The notes beneath the pieces were generated by a model, which saw nothing but the letters and a program-made list of their open reading frames with translations, did not search any database and was not told the origin of the DNA. Shown here piece by piece: positions 33,439 to 44,370 of a stretch of 64,000 nucleotides of DNA. Each line of letters starts with the position of its first letter. Within the stretch, counting starts at the first letter, position 1. The position numbers and the translations under genes are program-made. Source of the stretch: Aphanomyces cochlioides (taxonomy: Eukaryota > Oomycota > Saprolegniomycetes > Saprolegniales > Verrucalvaceae). The stretch spans positions 248,001-312,000 of the forward strand of contig JAHQRK010000016.1 of the NCBI GenBank assembly GCA_019828595.1. Reading direction: 5' to 3'.

Positions 33439-34411
33439 TCACAGCCACCGGTTGTTCATCCACTCCAGACAACAACGTAGCGATCCATTTACACCGCGGT
33501 GTACCCAGTACTCGCGCTCATCAGGTTCGAGAGGCAGGGAGTGGCGTACGGGGATCACTACTGACTCGCCAGAGGCAATCCATGTTTGTTTTGTCGTTTC
33601 AAGATACTGGATATTGCCTCGGTGATAACGCGTCGGTTGGTGGAGTAACGGAACTTGTTCGCCTCCTGGAAGGCTTATCTCTCGGCGGTTGGTATCAATC
33701 GTCATGTGGGCTCGAGAAAGGAAGTCCATACCGAGGACGGCGTTAAACCCAACATTGCCCAAGTCACAAACGTCCAGTTCCAAGTAGTAAGCAATGCCTT
33801 TCCCAATGGTGAGCTTCACGGGGACTGTGCCAAGCGTTTGAATGGAGTTGGGTCCTATCCCATTGATCCTCATCGACTTCCGTTGGTCGATTGGTAGGTT
33901 CAGAGACTCAACCGCTCGTAGATGGACGACGCTCATGTCGGCTCCAGTGTCAGCCAAGATGATTGTATCTCGGTCCATGAGTTTGGCGTTCAACAGGGCT
34001 TGATGGTTCCTTCTTCCCCGACCTTCTCATCACTGAGAAAACCCAGTTCTTCCCCTTCTTGTAAGTCGTACTCCCAAGGCATGATCGTGTGGTCCTTGGT
34101 CGCATAATGTGTCGAGGGAACAACAGTGTCGGAATCTCGCGATATATTCCAGATTACGGGGCTCTTCTTGTCTATGGTGGCCAACTTCGAAAAGGTTGGA
34201 CTAGTCTGGGTGGATTGTTCACATGTAGTCGCCGACTTCGAGGTCTGGGTCGGTGGGGGGTATGCATTTGATCTTGATTTTTCTGTGGGTTTCTTGTTTT
34301 CTGCTTTTTCTGGGGTTTTCTTGTTTTCTGCTTTTTCTGGCGGTAGTTTGTTGCGTGCGTTGTGTCCGACACGATCGAGGATTCGCAATTCCTCCGGACT
34401 TAGAAGTTTAA
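33439..34411 (-). pseudogene. pol: pol N-terminus and retropepsin of gypsy element 1
   Basis: After the slip site the frame reads FKLLSPEELRILDRV and a Lys/Glu/Pro-rich linker with two copies of PEKAENKK. In the next frame come protease motifs ILADTGADMSVVHLRAVESL and GFNAVLGMDFLSRAHMTID. The active-site Asp is present. A break near 33990 separates linker and protease frames. Confidence 0.75.
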
Positions 34412-34412
34412 A
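34364..34412 (-). promoter_or_regulatory. -1 programmed frameshift module, gypsy element 1
   Basis: Minus strand: slippery heptamer T TTA AAC (34412-34406) in the gag frame, spacer TTCTAA (34405-34400) that includes the gag stop codon, then a stem with outer arms GTCCG (34399-34395) and CGGAC (34368-34364) and inner arms GAGGA/TCCTC. A -1 slip reads TTT AAA CTT CTA AGT and enters the protease frame. Element 2 has the same layout with different pairing bases. Confidence 0.75.
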
Positions 34413-35727
34413 CACTCCAAGGAAGGCAGGCCTTCAATGGATTGCTCTTCTAGGAAAGCCTTCAACGCTGCCACTTTCTCCCGCTTGTCGCATCGCTCAT
34501 ATTTGTTGTGTGGCGGGATACAGAGGGCACAGGCTTTGTAGCAGTTGGTCTCTGGGTGTCCCATCTTGGTGCAGATAGAACAGTAAAGGTTGGACCAACA
34601 TTGACCATCAATAGTAAAGTGCTCACGACCACATTCTTGACATTGGACACGCTTGGCGGAGCCATTGTAACGACCAAGGGCAAAGATTTCGTGGCTTGGT
34701 AACTGTCATCCAGAGCTTCCATATCCATAAACTGAACTGAAGGCTTGCGGGTCTTGCTCCGATCTCCAACAGGGAGAGGTGCTTGGCTCGCGCTGGGTTG
34801 TGCCAACTTTGCCCGGGTTTGGAACCGATCGATGGCTTCTTTTTGTTGCTGCTTGTCCAAGTAGTCTTCAAATTCGTTGATGCTTCGGAACTGTTGCATG
34901 TTGATCGCATCAGCAAGCACGCGACTCCGCACGTTCCGCGCAAACCGGTCGATATGCTCTTCAAGGAACTCCCTGCTCTTCCGGTAGTCGAATCGAATGC
35001 GCAAGGCTGCAGCATTGAATCGGACGAAGAACGCCTTGATGTGTTCGTTCGGCTCCTGAGTCATGTTGTAATAAATCTCGGTCTTCGGTATGGGGCTCTT
35101 CACATATTCCTTGGCGAACTTGGCTCTCAACTTTGTCCAAGATGTCAGAAAGTTGGCGTCGATCTGGAATGACCAGTCGTGAACAGGTTTGTCGGAGTGC
35201 AATCGAAATCGACGGAGCACTTCTCTATCAGACCACCCGCAGGCAATAGCGGTTTCCTCGAAGCGTTGCAACCAGGAAGCGGCGGCGTCTCGGTTGACAC
35301 GGTCGTCATCAAAATTGGGCAAGGCTTCGGCCGGCATCAGTCGCACGGTGCTGGGTGAATCTTGGAAGTCTCCAATCGGGGATACGTCGGGATCATACGG
35401 GTCCAGTTCTTCCTCGACTTTGGGTTCTTTGAGCATAGCCATGAGTGTCTTGACTAATTGGTCATTGTTTTGTTGGAGCATGGACATGATGATAAATCCT
35501 TCGGGCTGTATGTCATGCTCTGAGGGGGGTCGTGAGCCGTGTGAGCGGCTGGATGAACCACCCCTAGCCGAGGGACGAGAGCTTCCAGACGGAGCTGGTA
35601 GATCTTCACTCGGTCGCCAAGAGGGAGATCGGGACGACGCGACATCGCGACGGCCTTCATCTTCAACTTGGTATTCGCTCGCCGCCCGGAGAGGCAAGTC
35701 TTCAAAGTTCGTTGGCGCACTACTCAT
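34400..35727 (-). pseudogene. gag: gag of gypsy element 1
   Basis: Opens MSSAPTNFEDLPLRAASEYQ. The capsid-like region contains WLQRFEETAIACGWSDREVL, then KEYVKSPIPKTEIYYNM and FFVRFNAAALRIRFDY, closely paralleling element 2. A frameshift near 34660 moves the cysteine-rich zinc-knuckle-like tail into another frame, in which it ends LPSLECLNF and the TAA at 34402-34400. The open frame from 35727 instead runs to 34462. Confidence 0.75.
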
Positions 35728-35739
35728 CTTGCAGGGTCA

Positions 35740-35758
35740 AACCCGGTCTGACGCTCCA
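35740..35758 (-). promoter_or_regulatory. likely primer-binding site of gypsy element 1
   Basis: Read on the minus strand it is TGGAGCGTCAGACCGGGTT, just 3' of CACAAG and close upstream of the gag ATG at 35727. Element 2 has CACAAG followed by TGGTGCCACGAACCGGGA in the same place. TGG matches the universal CCA end of tRNA. The tRNA itself was not identified. Confidence 0.5.
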
Positions 35759-35765
35759 CTTGTGA

Positions 35766-37281
35766 TGGGGGGGCGTGTGCGGAAGGAAACTTACACACTC
35801 ACAGAAGAATTTGTCGGTCAAAGGCTCTTTATGAGACTTTCGACCTGCAAGCGTTTTGAGAGTGCAAAGGGTACAACGAACGACTCGGAGTTTGCAAGGC
35901 TTCGAGTGGAAAAAGGTTGGGATAAAAGGGGGAGGTGTTTCGAGGCCCGTCGAAACTCGCGTCAAAACTCACTTCGAGCGCTGGTTAAGGGCTATTCATA
36001 AGATCACAGTACAAGGGGGTCGCTGGCACACCGGGCACAACAACCAAAAACACAGCCGCAATGAAAGTCGGTCGTGCGCTCCAAAACTAGCTGTCTTGGA
36101 TTGGGGTACTTCTTCGAACAGTTGAAGCTGTTGACCTTAGGTCATACACGACAAAGCGGAAGTGAATTCAAAGGTTAACTATCTACTCGACTTTTCTCTA
36201 TTCTGGTCCATTGTTCCTATATCGTTTCTGCTCGCTCTCTTTACCGCAGCGTCCCCCAGCATTGGCCAAGCTTCATCTGTAACTTGTTCGCTGCTTGTTG
36301 GTTGGCCCTCGTGCTTTCATCTGTCGAGGATGTGCCATCGCGAGGCAATCAGTTGGTTCACGCTTCGGTGGTGGCGCTCTACAGTCATGTGAATGCGCGC
36401 GCGTTCTTGTTTTCTGTGTCTTCTGCATCATGCTTCATCACAAAGGCATATATCAAGACGGGGAATATACTTCGCCAGGGTCTACGCCTTCGAAGACGCA
36501 TATACTCCAGCTATTCTGGTGCTATCTTGCCTGGCCGTACATGTCTATCTTACATATGTGTATCTACTACTATTAATAGTACCGTTTAACCTCCTTTCCG
36601 AATAGTAATCCGGATGGGTATTCTATTTTGGCCTGGGAATTTGTTCTTTGTACACATCGCGCTCATTGAAGAATGCTAAAGATCACAGTGTTAAGGTTCA
36701 ACTGCAGGCATGGCAAGTCTGAAATTTTGATCATCAGGCGAGTTTGGAGAGCAAGTGCAGGTAAGTTGTCTTGATATCCGTACAATCCTAGCAGTCTTGT
36801 TCCGGATAATTATCTTGAACCAAATCCAGTGATTTGGTAAAATACGATACGAATATGACGCAGAATGGCTTGCTTTGCTCTGGCTGAAAAGTCTCGTGCA
36901 TGCTCACTTTGTCAAGTTTCTAAAGCTTTCACAACTCACTATTATTGATGTGATACAAATTTTGGGCAGCGGCGCAATCGAATCACGCCAAAGTACCGAT
37001 CCGCGAATCGATCCCATTGGCTGATTTGTCAATATCAGCATTTGATTGGTCGAAATGGATCTTGAATGTCGTATTAGCCAATCAAAACGATTGATAAACG
37101 ACTCAACAAATCACGCCTATATCCGAAATTTTGCTCAAAAGCACAATAATTATCCGTAAACTGGAGGGATCCGGATGGGCGAATAATGTTAATGTAAACA
37201 CATTAACAGTGCTGTCCGGATATTTATTTTATCCGGCTGGTGTATGTTTTCGTGTGCTTCAAATTGCAAATTCTCGATCCA
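35766..37281. other. likely 5' LTR remnant of element 1 plus intergenic DNA
   Basis: The minus strand immediately upstream of the primer-binding-like site should be LTR, but no second copy is available for comparison. The remainder is AT-rich. The last 100 bp before 37282 include ATCCGG repeats and TATTTATTTTATCC, which could be promoter for the intact ankyrin gene. No gene recognised. Confidence 0.4.
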
Positions 37282-39771
37282 ATGACGGCCTGGAGGACGA
37301 TTCTCGAGTCGCAGGACATCTTTGGCACAATCACTTGCTTCCAAGACGGGTACAGCCAAAGCATCTTGTCGCTGAATCGACTTGTCAAGCCCGTCTTTCA
37401 CGTGCCGTGCGACGAATGGTTCACCGTTTGGGCTGAAGAGAACCATCATATCTTGAAGCCGTGGCTGGATCAATGCGATACGACCAAACTATGCACTTTG
37501 TTTGAGCGTCTGCCACGCTTGCGCGAGATTGTCGTCATTGAAGCGGTTGTGTCTGGGCGGCTCGCTTTGCTTGAATATCTTCATTCGGTCCTGAATATCC
37601 ATACAGTCTTCGAACGCCTGCTTGATATTGCCGCCCGCTTTGGCCAGTTAGGTATCCTGAAATTTCTTCAAAGTGTTGAACATGCCGGGTGTTCCAAGCA
37701 AGCCATTGACGAAGCTGCAACACATGGCTACCTAGAAGTCGTTCAATGGCTATTTGAAAACCGAGAAGATGGATTTACACTTCAAGCGTGGTATGGAGCA
37801 AGCAAGAATGGTCATATTGCAATTCTAGACTGTCTTCAGACACATCAAGAAATGGAATACACAGCAGATATACACAACGAGCATCGACAAAAGTTCTCTC
37901 TATCAGCATCTGAGTGGGCTGGAATTGACATCTTGAAATGGTTTAGAGCAAATCGTCCCAAGGACTTCGAAGTCGCAGATGGCCCTCTTGTTGAAGCCGT
38001 TGCAACCGGCAACATGGATGCAATCTTAAATCTTATTCAAGGAAACGCACTCCTCATCAGGCGATACTTTGAAACCGCAATTGTCTATGGTCATTTGGAT
38101 GATACCAAGAGAACAGAGTTTCATGAACGCGGAATTATGACGAATATATGCCTCAGAGTAATGCCTCTAGTTGCCCAAAATGGACATTTGGACGTTATAA
38201 AATGGTGGGTACACCAGCCCGTCGAACCATTAGAGACTGAGAAGCTTCTTATGACAGCATTAAACGCATCGCAGTGGCACGTGAGCGATTGGCTGTTGAA
38301 AAATTTACCCCAATTTCGCATTGAGCAGTTTTGTACCTTACTGAGGCCCATCCCATTTTCAAAATTTGGTCGAGCGTCACCTATGTTTCAAAAGATCGTG
38401 CTTCAAGACATGCCAATAAAATCTGTTGTGGTTGCTGCCCGCTTGGGTAATTTGGAAGCTCTAAGATTGCACCCCATCGAGTCACTGACCGCAAGGGTAG
38501 CCGAACAAGCTTCGTTTGGAGGTCACTTACGTCTTCTTAAATATTTGCACGAAAGTGGATTGTATTGCGACTCATTGCAGCCCGCGACTTACTCTGGTCG
38601 CCTCAATGTGGTTAAATTTCTTTTCAAAAATGGTTTATCCATGAGAAATCTATATTTCTTACGTCAATATGACCTCCTTGTACGTCATACAGAAATTATG
38701 ATCTACCTGGCGAAGTCTTTGAAGGCAAATGATGATTTACAATTCTCACAAGCGGTAACTTCGGGCCAACTTGATCTCTTTCATCACATGTTGTCAAATC
38801 TGGATAATTTTTGGTGGTGCGGACCTAAAGTGTGGCAATCCATATGTGCTCGAGGGGATCTGCAATTTGTGCAATACGTTATGAACCACAATGTTCGTTT
38901 ACTGTATTCACCCTATTGCCTAGAAGTTTTTGTGTCCATTCCCATTTTACGGTTCTTGGTTAAGCAATCACTGCCGCACACTGACAACCGATCTTACCTT
39001 CTGAAACAAGCAGCTTCAACAGGTTTCCTTCCAGCTGTCCAGTTCCTCTTGGATAAATTCCAAGACTCGTATACACCGCGTGCAATGTACACTGCTGCGG
39101 GACGAGGGCATTTGGAAGTAGTGAAATATTTGCATGCTAAAAAGCCACAAGGATATACGACCGATGCGATTGTTGAAGCATCTACGAACGGCCATCTAGA
39201 CGTTGTCAAATGGCTCTATGAGAATCGCCACGAAGGTTCCGTAGATGAGGCATTAGTCGAAGCAGCCCAAGAGGATCATTTGCATGTAGTCCAGTGGCTC
39301 GTCGAACGACACAGTTCCGAGTGGCATTTGGAGAATCTTCTTTGGATGGGTCCAAAAGTTCGAGCCTATTTTGCCAAGTATCATTTTTTCGGTAGTCTTG
39401 AAGCTGTTTCAAAGAGCCAAGAAAGCCCTCTTGGATCGGGAAGAGCATCATTTACAGCAACTGAAGTGATACCAGAAGCAGAGACTATTGTTTCTATCTC
39501 TGGTATGAAGTGGTATGCAAACGTTTCGTCGGAAGAATTGCGGTGGCAGACATACTCCAAAAAAGACACGCCATGGGTTTTTAGAAGTGCTCATGATTTC
39601 CCGCCATACAGATCCTCAATAATAGTGTTGCCACAACAATCTCGTCGATATATTCAAGCAATCTCTGCGATGGAGACGTGCGAAGGCAAGTCAACAGAAG
39701 AAATACGATGGGAAGACTACTCATTTCGAGCTGCACTATCCCCAAAAGAATCTAGTGTAAAAGATGGCTGA
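37282..39771 (+). CDS. large ankyrin-family protein with two C-terminal GLEBS-like motifs, 829 aa
   Basis: The only intact member of the family here. The ATG at 37282 (MTAWRTILESQDIFGTITCF) is chosen because homology with the other copies begins here; the in-frame ATG at 37240 adds 14 unrelated residues. Residues 1-100 are a conserved N-terminal domain (VPCDEWFTVWAEENHHILKP at 41-60). Residues about 100-700 hold diverged ankyrin repeats (CSKQAIDEAATHGYLEVVQW; AMYTAAGRGHLEVVKYLH; IVEASTNGHLDVVKWLYENR). Residues 739-759 (ISGMKWY ... SEELRWQTYS) and 794-814 (ISAMETCEGKSTEEIRWEDY) are two copies of a motif resembling the Gle2/Rae1-binding core of Nup98. No signal peptide. Likely role: a scaffold that binds a WD40 partner, by inference only. 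Confidence 0.88.
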   Translation: MTAWRTILESQDIFGTITCFQDGYSQSILSLNRLVKPVFHVPCDEWFTVWAEENHHILKPWLDQCDTTKLCTLFERLPRLREIVVIEAVVSGRLALLEYLHSVLNIHTVFERLLDIAARFGQLGILKFLQSVEHAGCSKQAIDEAATHGYLEVVQWLFENREDGFTLQAWYGASKNGHIAILDCLQTHQEMEYTADIHNEHRQKFSLSASEWAGIDILKWFRANRPKDFEVADGPLVEAVATGNMDAILNLIQGNALLIRRYFETAIVYGHLDDTKRTEFHERGIMTNICLRVMPLVAQNGHLDVIKWWVHQPVEPLETEKLLMTALNASQWHVSDWLLKNLPQFRIEQFCTLLRPIPFSKFGRASPMFQKIVLQDMPIKSVVVAARLGNLEALRLHPIESLTARVAEQASFGGHLRLLKYLHESGLYCDSLQPATYSGRLNVVKFLFKNGLSMRNLYFLRQYDLLVRHTEIMIYLAKSLKANDDLQFSQAVTSGQLDLFHHMLSNLDNFWWCGPKVWQSICARGDLQFVQYVMNHNVRLLYSPYCLEVFVSIPILRFLVKQSLPHTDNRSYLLKQAASTGFLPAVQFLLDKFQDSYTPRAMYTAAGRGHLEVVKYLHAKKPQGYTTDAIVEASTNGHLDVVKWLYENRHEGSVDEALVEAAQEDHLHVVQWLVERHSSEWHLENLLWMGPKVRAYFAKYHFFGSLEAVSKSQESPLGSGRASFTATEVIPEAETIVSISGMKWYANVSSEELRWQTYSKKDTPWVFRSAHDFPPYRSSIIVLPQQSRRYIQAISAMETCEGKSTEEIRWEDYSFRAALSPKESSVKDG

Positions 39772-40070
39772 GATGAATTCAAAAATTGCGTCAATGCCAA
39801 TTAATGAATCGTGGTTCAGATTGGTTGCTGAAAGTTATTTATGGCCAAGAAAAACCCCACCTCTAACTTCTCGAGAAAGCCGTCCCTTAGCAGCAAGCCA
39901 TCTGCGATTTCCAAGTCAAAATCTTGTCGAGCATTTAGCTCTTAGTACGTCGTGAAAACCTAGCTTTGCGTTGCCTGGTAAGCACAGTCCTGACCACTCT
40001 CACAGTTGGGATTCAAGTAATATGATTATTTGTTAAATATATTCGAAACTTGAAGCACAGGTGGGTTGTG

Positions 40071-40376
40071 CTAATCAGCTTGGAGAAATGTGGCTCGTGT
40101 TGAGTAATCTTGCCATCTTATTTCTTCTGCAGAATGGTCTTCGAAGACTGTCGTGGCAGAAATGGATTGAATGAAAGCTGGTTGTGACATGATGACACAT
40201 TTACTAGAAATCTCACGTACGAAGGCGCTTTTCTTGCAGTATGCATCATCCCTGGGTATTCTACTTGATGATGCAAACTCTTCTGACATGTACCAGTGCG
40301 TGCCACTCAACGGAGGCGAGATCTTCAGCCTCCTCCGGACAATTAGTTGGTGTGAACAAGGAATGTGAAGATCCAA
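40071..40376 (-). pseudogene. C-terminal relic of large ankyrin family
   Basis: The minus strand reads IQSISATTVFEDHSAEEIRW and QDYS in one frame, equivalent to the second GLEBS-like motif. EAEDLASVEWHALVHV in another frame is a degenerate equivalent of the region around the first motif. The upstream part of the gene is missing. It may be the detached tail of the minus-strand pseudogene at 42902-44370, separated by the plus-strand copy in between. Confidence 0.65.
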
Positions 40377-40487
40377 GTGCGCAATTTCGGCTCCTTGAAT
40401 TTAAGACAGCCAAAAAATTGAAGTTTGCCACATGTTTGCCACATACTGTTGATCAATCGTCTCATTTAAGGGTTCCAGTAGAGAGAG

Positions 40488-42082
40488 GTGAATGAGGGAT
40501 TTGCGGGGAGTGAAATCTTTCTCTTGGAAGCTTTAGAGGCATCTCAAGGGCATATCAGCGACTGGCTGCTAACTCATGCACCTCAAGATTGCCTGGAACA
40601 ATTTTGTTATTTGTTGAAACCAATTCCGTTCTCAAAATATGGACGTTTATCACCTACATTTCAAAATATTATCTTGGATAAATTGCCACTCCAATCACCA
40701 TTGGTTGCAGCTCGCTTGGGCAATCTCGAAGCTCTCAAGACGTATCCTACGGAAGCACTTACTTCGGACCTAATAGATCAAGCGGCTTTTGGAGGTCATT
40801 TGATTGTGTTGAAATATTTGTATGACTTGGGTGAATATTCAACATCGATTTTACCATCGACTTTGTCTGGACGAGTGACTGTGGCCAAGTTTGTCAACGA
40901 GAATTATCATTATCCACAAGATACTTTAATCATGCGCACAGAGAGTCTTATTTACCACACAGACACGATTATGTACATGACTGACCAATGTAAATTTGGT
41001 GAGGCTTGTGCATTTGGTTATTGTGAGTTTGGTAAGGTTTGTGTTGGAGCTTATTCTTTTCTTCTGGATCAAGCTGCAGAGGAAGGTCACCTCGATCTAT
41101 TTCATCGACTAATTTCGCGTCGACTCCAACCCTGGAAATGTGATATTGGATTTTGGTCTTATATATGTGCAAGAGGTGACTTCCAGTATATCCAGTCCCT
41201 TGTAAATCATGACTTTCACCCATTTAGCAATGTCAGCGTTCGTGATGTCTGCTCGTCGATGACTATTTTACGCTTCATTCTAAACTCTGGTCTACCAGTT
41301 GATTCATCGAGCTTGTTGCAAGAATCTTGTACTCTGGGCTACATCCCAGCTCTCCGTTTCCTCTTGTAATGTTATCCTGATGTAAATACAAACGATGCAA
41401 TGAAATATGCTGCACGCTCTGGAGAGATTGCAGCGTTGAAATATTTACATGCATTTCATTCTCGAAGATGTGAGGCTTGGAAAATACCAACTCATCTGAC
41501 TGCAGCTGGAAGAATACCGTGAATGTCCCAAAAGACTCCATATGTGAGCAATTTATCGAAGCTGCAAGAAATGATCAATTACAAGTTGCACAATACATGC
41601 TTGATCTGCCAAATTGTCACCAAAATATCCTTGACATGATATCTCCAAAAGAATTCGACAAGATGGGTCCAAGCGTACGCTTTTATTGCTAAATTTCAAT
41701 TTTTTGGCAGTTCTGAAGCAATTGGAAAGAGTCAAAAATGCGCACTTGGATCATCACATTCCATATACACACCAACTAAATGTGCGAAACAAACTGACAC
41801 TCTCGTCTCTATAAGTGCCATGTCCTGGTTCTCCAATACAGTACGTACATCGACAGAAGAATTGAGGTAGGAAACGTATTTTCAAGCAGACTCCCCAGCA
41901 GATATTCATGTTGCAAGACAAGTGCCTGTGTACGTGGCATCTGAATCTTCGATCAAGCCGCAAAATCCACCTGATATCTATAAATCCATTTCTGCCATGA
42001 AAATCTTCGAAAACTATGCTGTAGAAGAAATACGATGGCAAGATTACGCAATACGAGCCGCATTTCTCCAAGCTCAGACTTA
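40488..42082 (+). pseudogene. broken large ankyrin-family gene, N-terminal third missing
   Basis: Homology to the intact gene starts at EALEASQGHISDWLLTHAPQ (residue about 330 of the family) and continues for 293 codons to a stop at 41369. It then resumes in the same or shifted frames: YPDVNTNDAMKYAARSGEIA, QFIEAARNDQLQVAQYMLDL, FQFFGSSEAIGKSQKCALGS, and both C-terminal motifs (SISAMSWF ... STEELR with a stop in place of Trp; SISAMKIFENYAVEEIRWQD). The stop at 42082 coincides with the family's normal C-terminus. There are multiple lesions. Confidence 0.8.
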
Positions 42083-42901
42083 ATACAACATATCGTCTAA
42101 ATACGGGCGAATAGTTGGCAGCCGACATGGGCTTTGGTTTCGAACAGATATTAAAAATGAGAGCTCGATGGTTCAATGGAAAGTCCCTCGTCTGTTCAGC
42201 AAAGGACTGTTTGTACATCATTGTTCGAGTTCCGGCTCTCAGAATGCACAGGGTTGTGCTTACTTGGGAACGCAAAGCCGCTAAGGTTTCATGACGCGTT
42301 CAGAGTACAAAATTTTGGCTAGTTAAGATGATTTTGTTTTAGGGGATGGTTTTCTCAAGAAGAGAGAGGTGGGAGCTACCTTGACAGACAACTTCACAAT
42401 GAGATACTTGCAGCAACCATGAGTTATCTTCTGGCACACTTGCGTTACTAAGGTCCAGGAATCTCGGATGTTTGAATACACACCGCTACAGAGGACAATA
42501 ACACTGAATGTTGTTTTCTGCAATTATTCGATTGATTTCAATCCTTGGCAAAAAGGCAGCATATGCAAACCTGCAACCGAGGTACCCGTCTCTAGCAGCT
42601 CCAGGAAATTCATATTGCGTGATTCCGATGTTGAAATCCTCCAAAATGAATTTTATGAAAGAGAAGATCTTCGTAGAGGTGGAAAATATCAAGACGTGGG
42701 ACGCATTCGCGGCGGTTGATCAATCAAAACATATAAAATGGGCAAGACTATATCACTGTACAATATAACTTCAGCGTCATGAGGACTTTGAATTAAAGAA
42801 ATATGGAATGCCATAAAAAGTTGGAGTTCATTTCAATAATATGGCACTCAAATGACAAGCAAAACGATAAAGCAGCTATATACGTGGGCTTTGGTTTGTC
42901 T
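42083..42901. other. no gene recognised
   Basis: Short ORFs only. It sits between two convergent ankyrin pseudogenes and may contain unrecognisably decayed family sequence. Confidence 0.45.
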
Positions 42902-44370
42902 TCAACTTGTTGATTGTGAAACTATGCGAAACTTGGCTCTCGAGAGAAGAATTTCGGCATGAATTTTTTTCATGTTTATCATGTAAAGCACCACTGCTGT
43001 GTGAAGAATCAATGGATCCACATTTACTGATTTATACGACATTGCGAAGTTCCAATTGTCATCGACCCATTTGACGACACTCACACGATCACTCAATGCT
43101 GCAAAAAATATGGCTTTGGCAATAACAGGAGCTTCGACTTCATGTAAATATTTGATCAAGCGTAGATGACTACCCAAAGTTGCTTGCTTGGCAACATCTG
43201 TAGTATACGATGCGACGGGGTGCTGTCTGAGGGCTTCAAAATTCTCCAAGCGCGCCGCAACCACTGCTGATTTTGATGGTAGTTCTTCCATAATAACTTT
43301 TTGAAACACAGGAGACAAACGACTAAATTTTGCGAACGGGATGGACCTAGACATGGAGCAAAAGCGCTCGAGACAATCTTGAGGTAAATTCATCAATAGC
43401 CAATCGCTCACATGCCACTGAGATGCCTCCAAAGCTCATTCCAACGCCCAACAAGTCCTTGCGGTTTACGCGTCCACCACATGACAATCTCCAAATGGCC
43501 TTTTCGCGCTGCTATCGGCATAACTTTTGGGTAAAATTGGTCAGAGGATGCCGCGTTGAGACGCACCCCGCAGTTAATCTTTCCACAAGACAGCGTAGCA
43601 TAAAAAACGAGCTGGAAAAGCTTTGGGCTTTGTTGGGCGAGTTTTATAACATCAGTATTGCCGACGATGAAAGCCTAAAAGAATGGACCGTTGGCAGCTT
43701 CGTACACGTCAAGGCGATTAATTCGGAACCAGTCAAGCACATGAGTTCCCGCCCATTCGGATGCAGATTGGGAACACTTACACCGTTGACCGTGAAGTTC
43801 TGTACACTCCATGTCTTGATGTGCTTGCAGGCAATCCAACACTGCAATACGACCATTCCTGCTTGCTCCATACCATGCTTGCAGGGTAAACCCATCATCA
43901 TGATTGTCAAACAACCCCTGGACAACATCTAATTGACTATATGTAGCAGCTTCACGTGGTTAATCCCGTGTCGATATTGAAGGATATGCAATTGACCGTA
44001 ACGAGCCGCAATGTCGAGAAGTCTGTCGTACACAGAATGGAGATCAATTGTCGTGTGCAAATCTTTCAGCAAAAAGAGGTTTCCAGACACGACGGCGTCG
44101 ACAATTATAACGCCGCGCAAGTGTGGCAAGGGCTCGTAAATTATGGGCAGCCTTGATGTCCTGTAGCGAGCAAGACATGGTTTGAGAATCTCATGGTTCT
44201 CCTCTGCGAACACTATAAACCATTCATCACACGGCGAGCGAAGGACAGGCTTGACAAGACGACTGAGTGTGGTTGTTTCCGCGTCGTATCCATCTTGGAA
44301 GGCTGTGATTGAGCTAAAAATATCTCGACATCTAACGATTGCCAACCAAGCTGCTCCAAAATAGATGGAA
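42902..44370 (-). pseudogene. broken large ankyrin-family gene, C-terminal part missing
   Basis: The minus strand starts around GAAWLAIVRCRDIFSSITAF and VLRSPCDEWFIVFAEENHEI (start codon lost or at 44345). It continues through DRLLDIAARYGQLHILQYRH, NHDDGFTLQAWYGASRNGRI in a second frame, PIAARKGHLEIVMWWTRKPQ, and ASQWHVSDWLLMNLPQDCLE in a third, to about residue 510 of the family near 42960. At least three frame breaks. The two C-terminal motifs are absent. Confidence 0.8.

Larger units (their letters stand above)
29088..35765 (-). mobile_element. Ty3/gypsy element 1, dual RNase H, 3'-truncated, degenerate
   Basis: Order on the minus strand: primer-binding-like site (35758-35740), gag, -1 frameshift site, protease, RT, RNase H, a second RNase H, integrase with chromodomain-like tail. 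It stops inside the last codons of pol at the ankyrin junction, so no 3' LTR is present. The 5' LTR must lie right of 35765 but its edge could not be defined without its partner. Several frameshifts and a mutated RT box (FADY) show it is dead. It is the same family as the element at 53763-62653. Confidence 0.85.

Noticed and set aside
36162..36605. Hydrophobic ORFs between gypsy 1 and the intact ankyrin gene
   Set aside because: Overlapping frames all look equally hydrophobic because of T-rich DNA, with no conserved motif.
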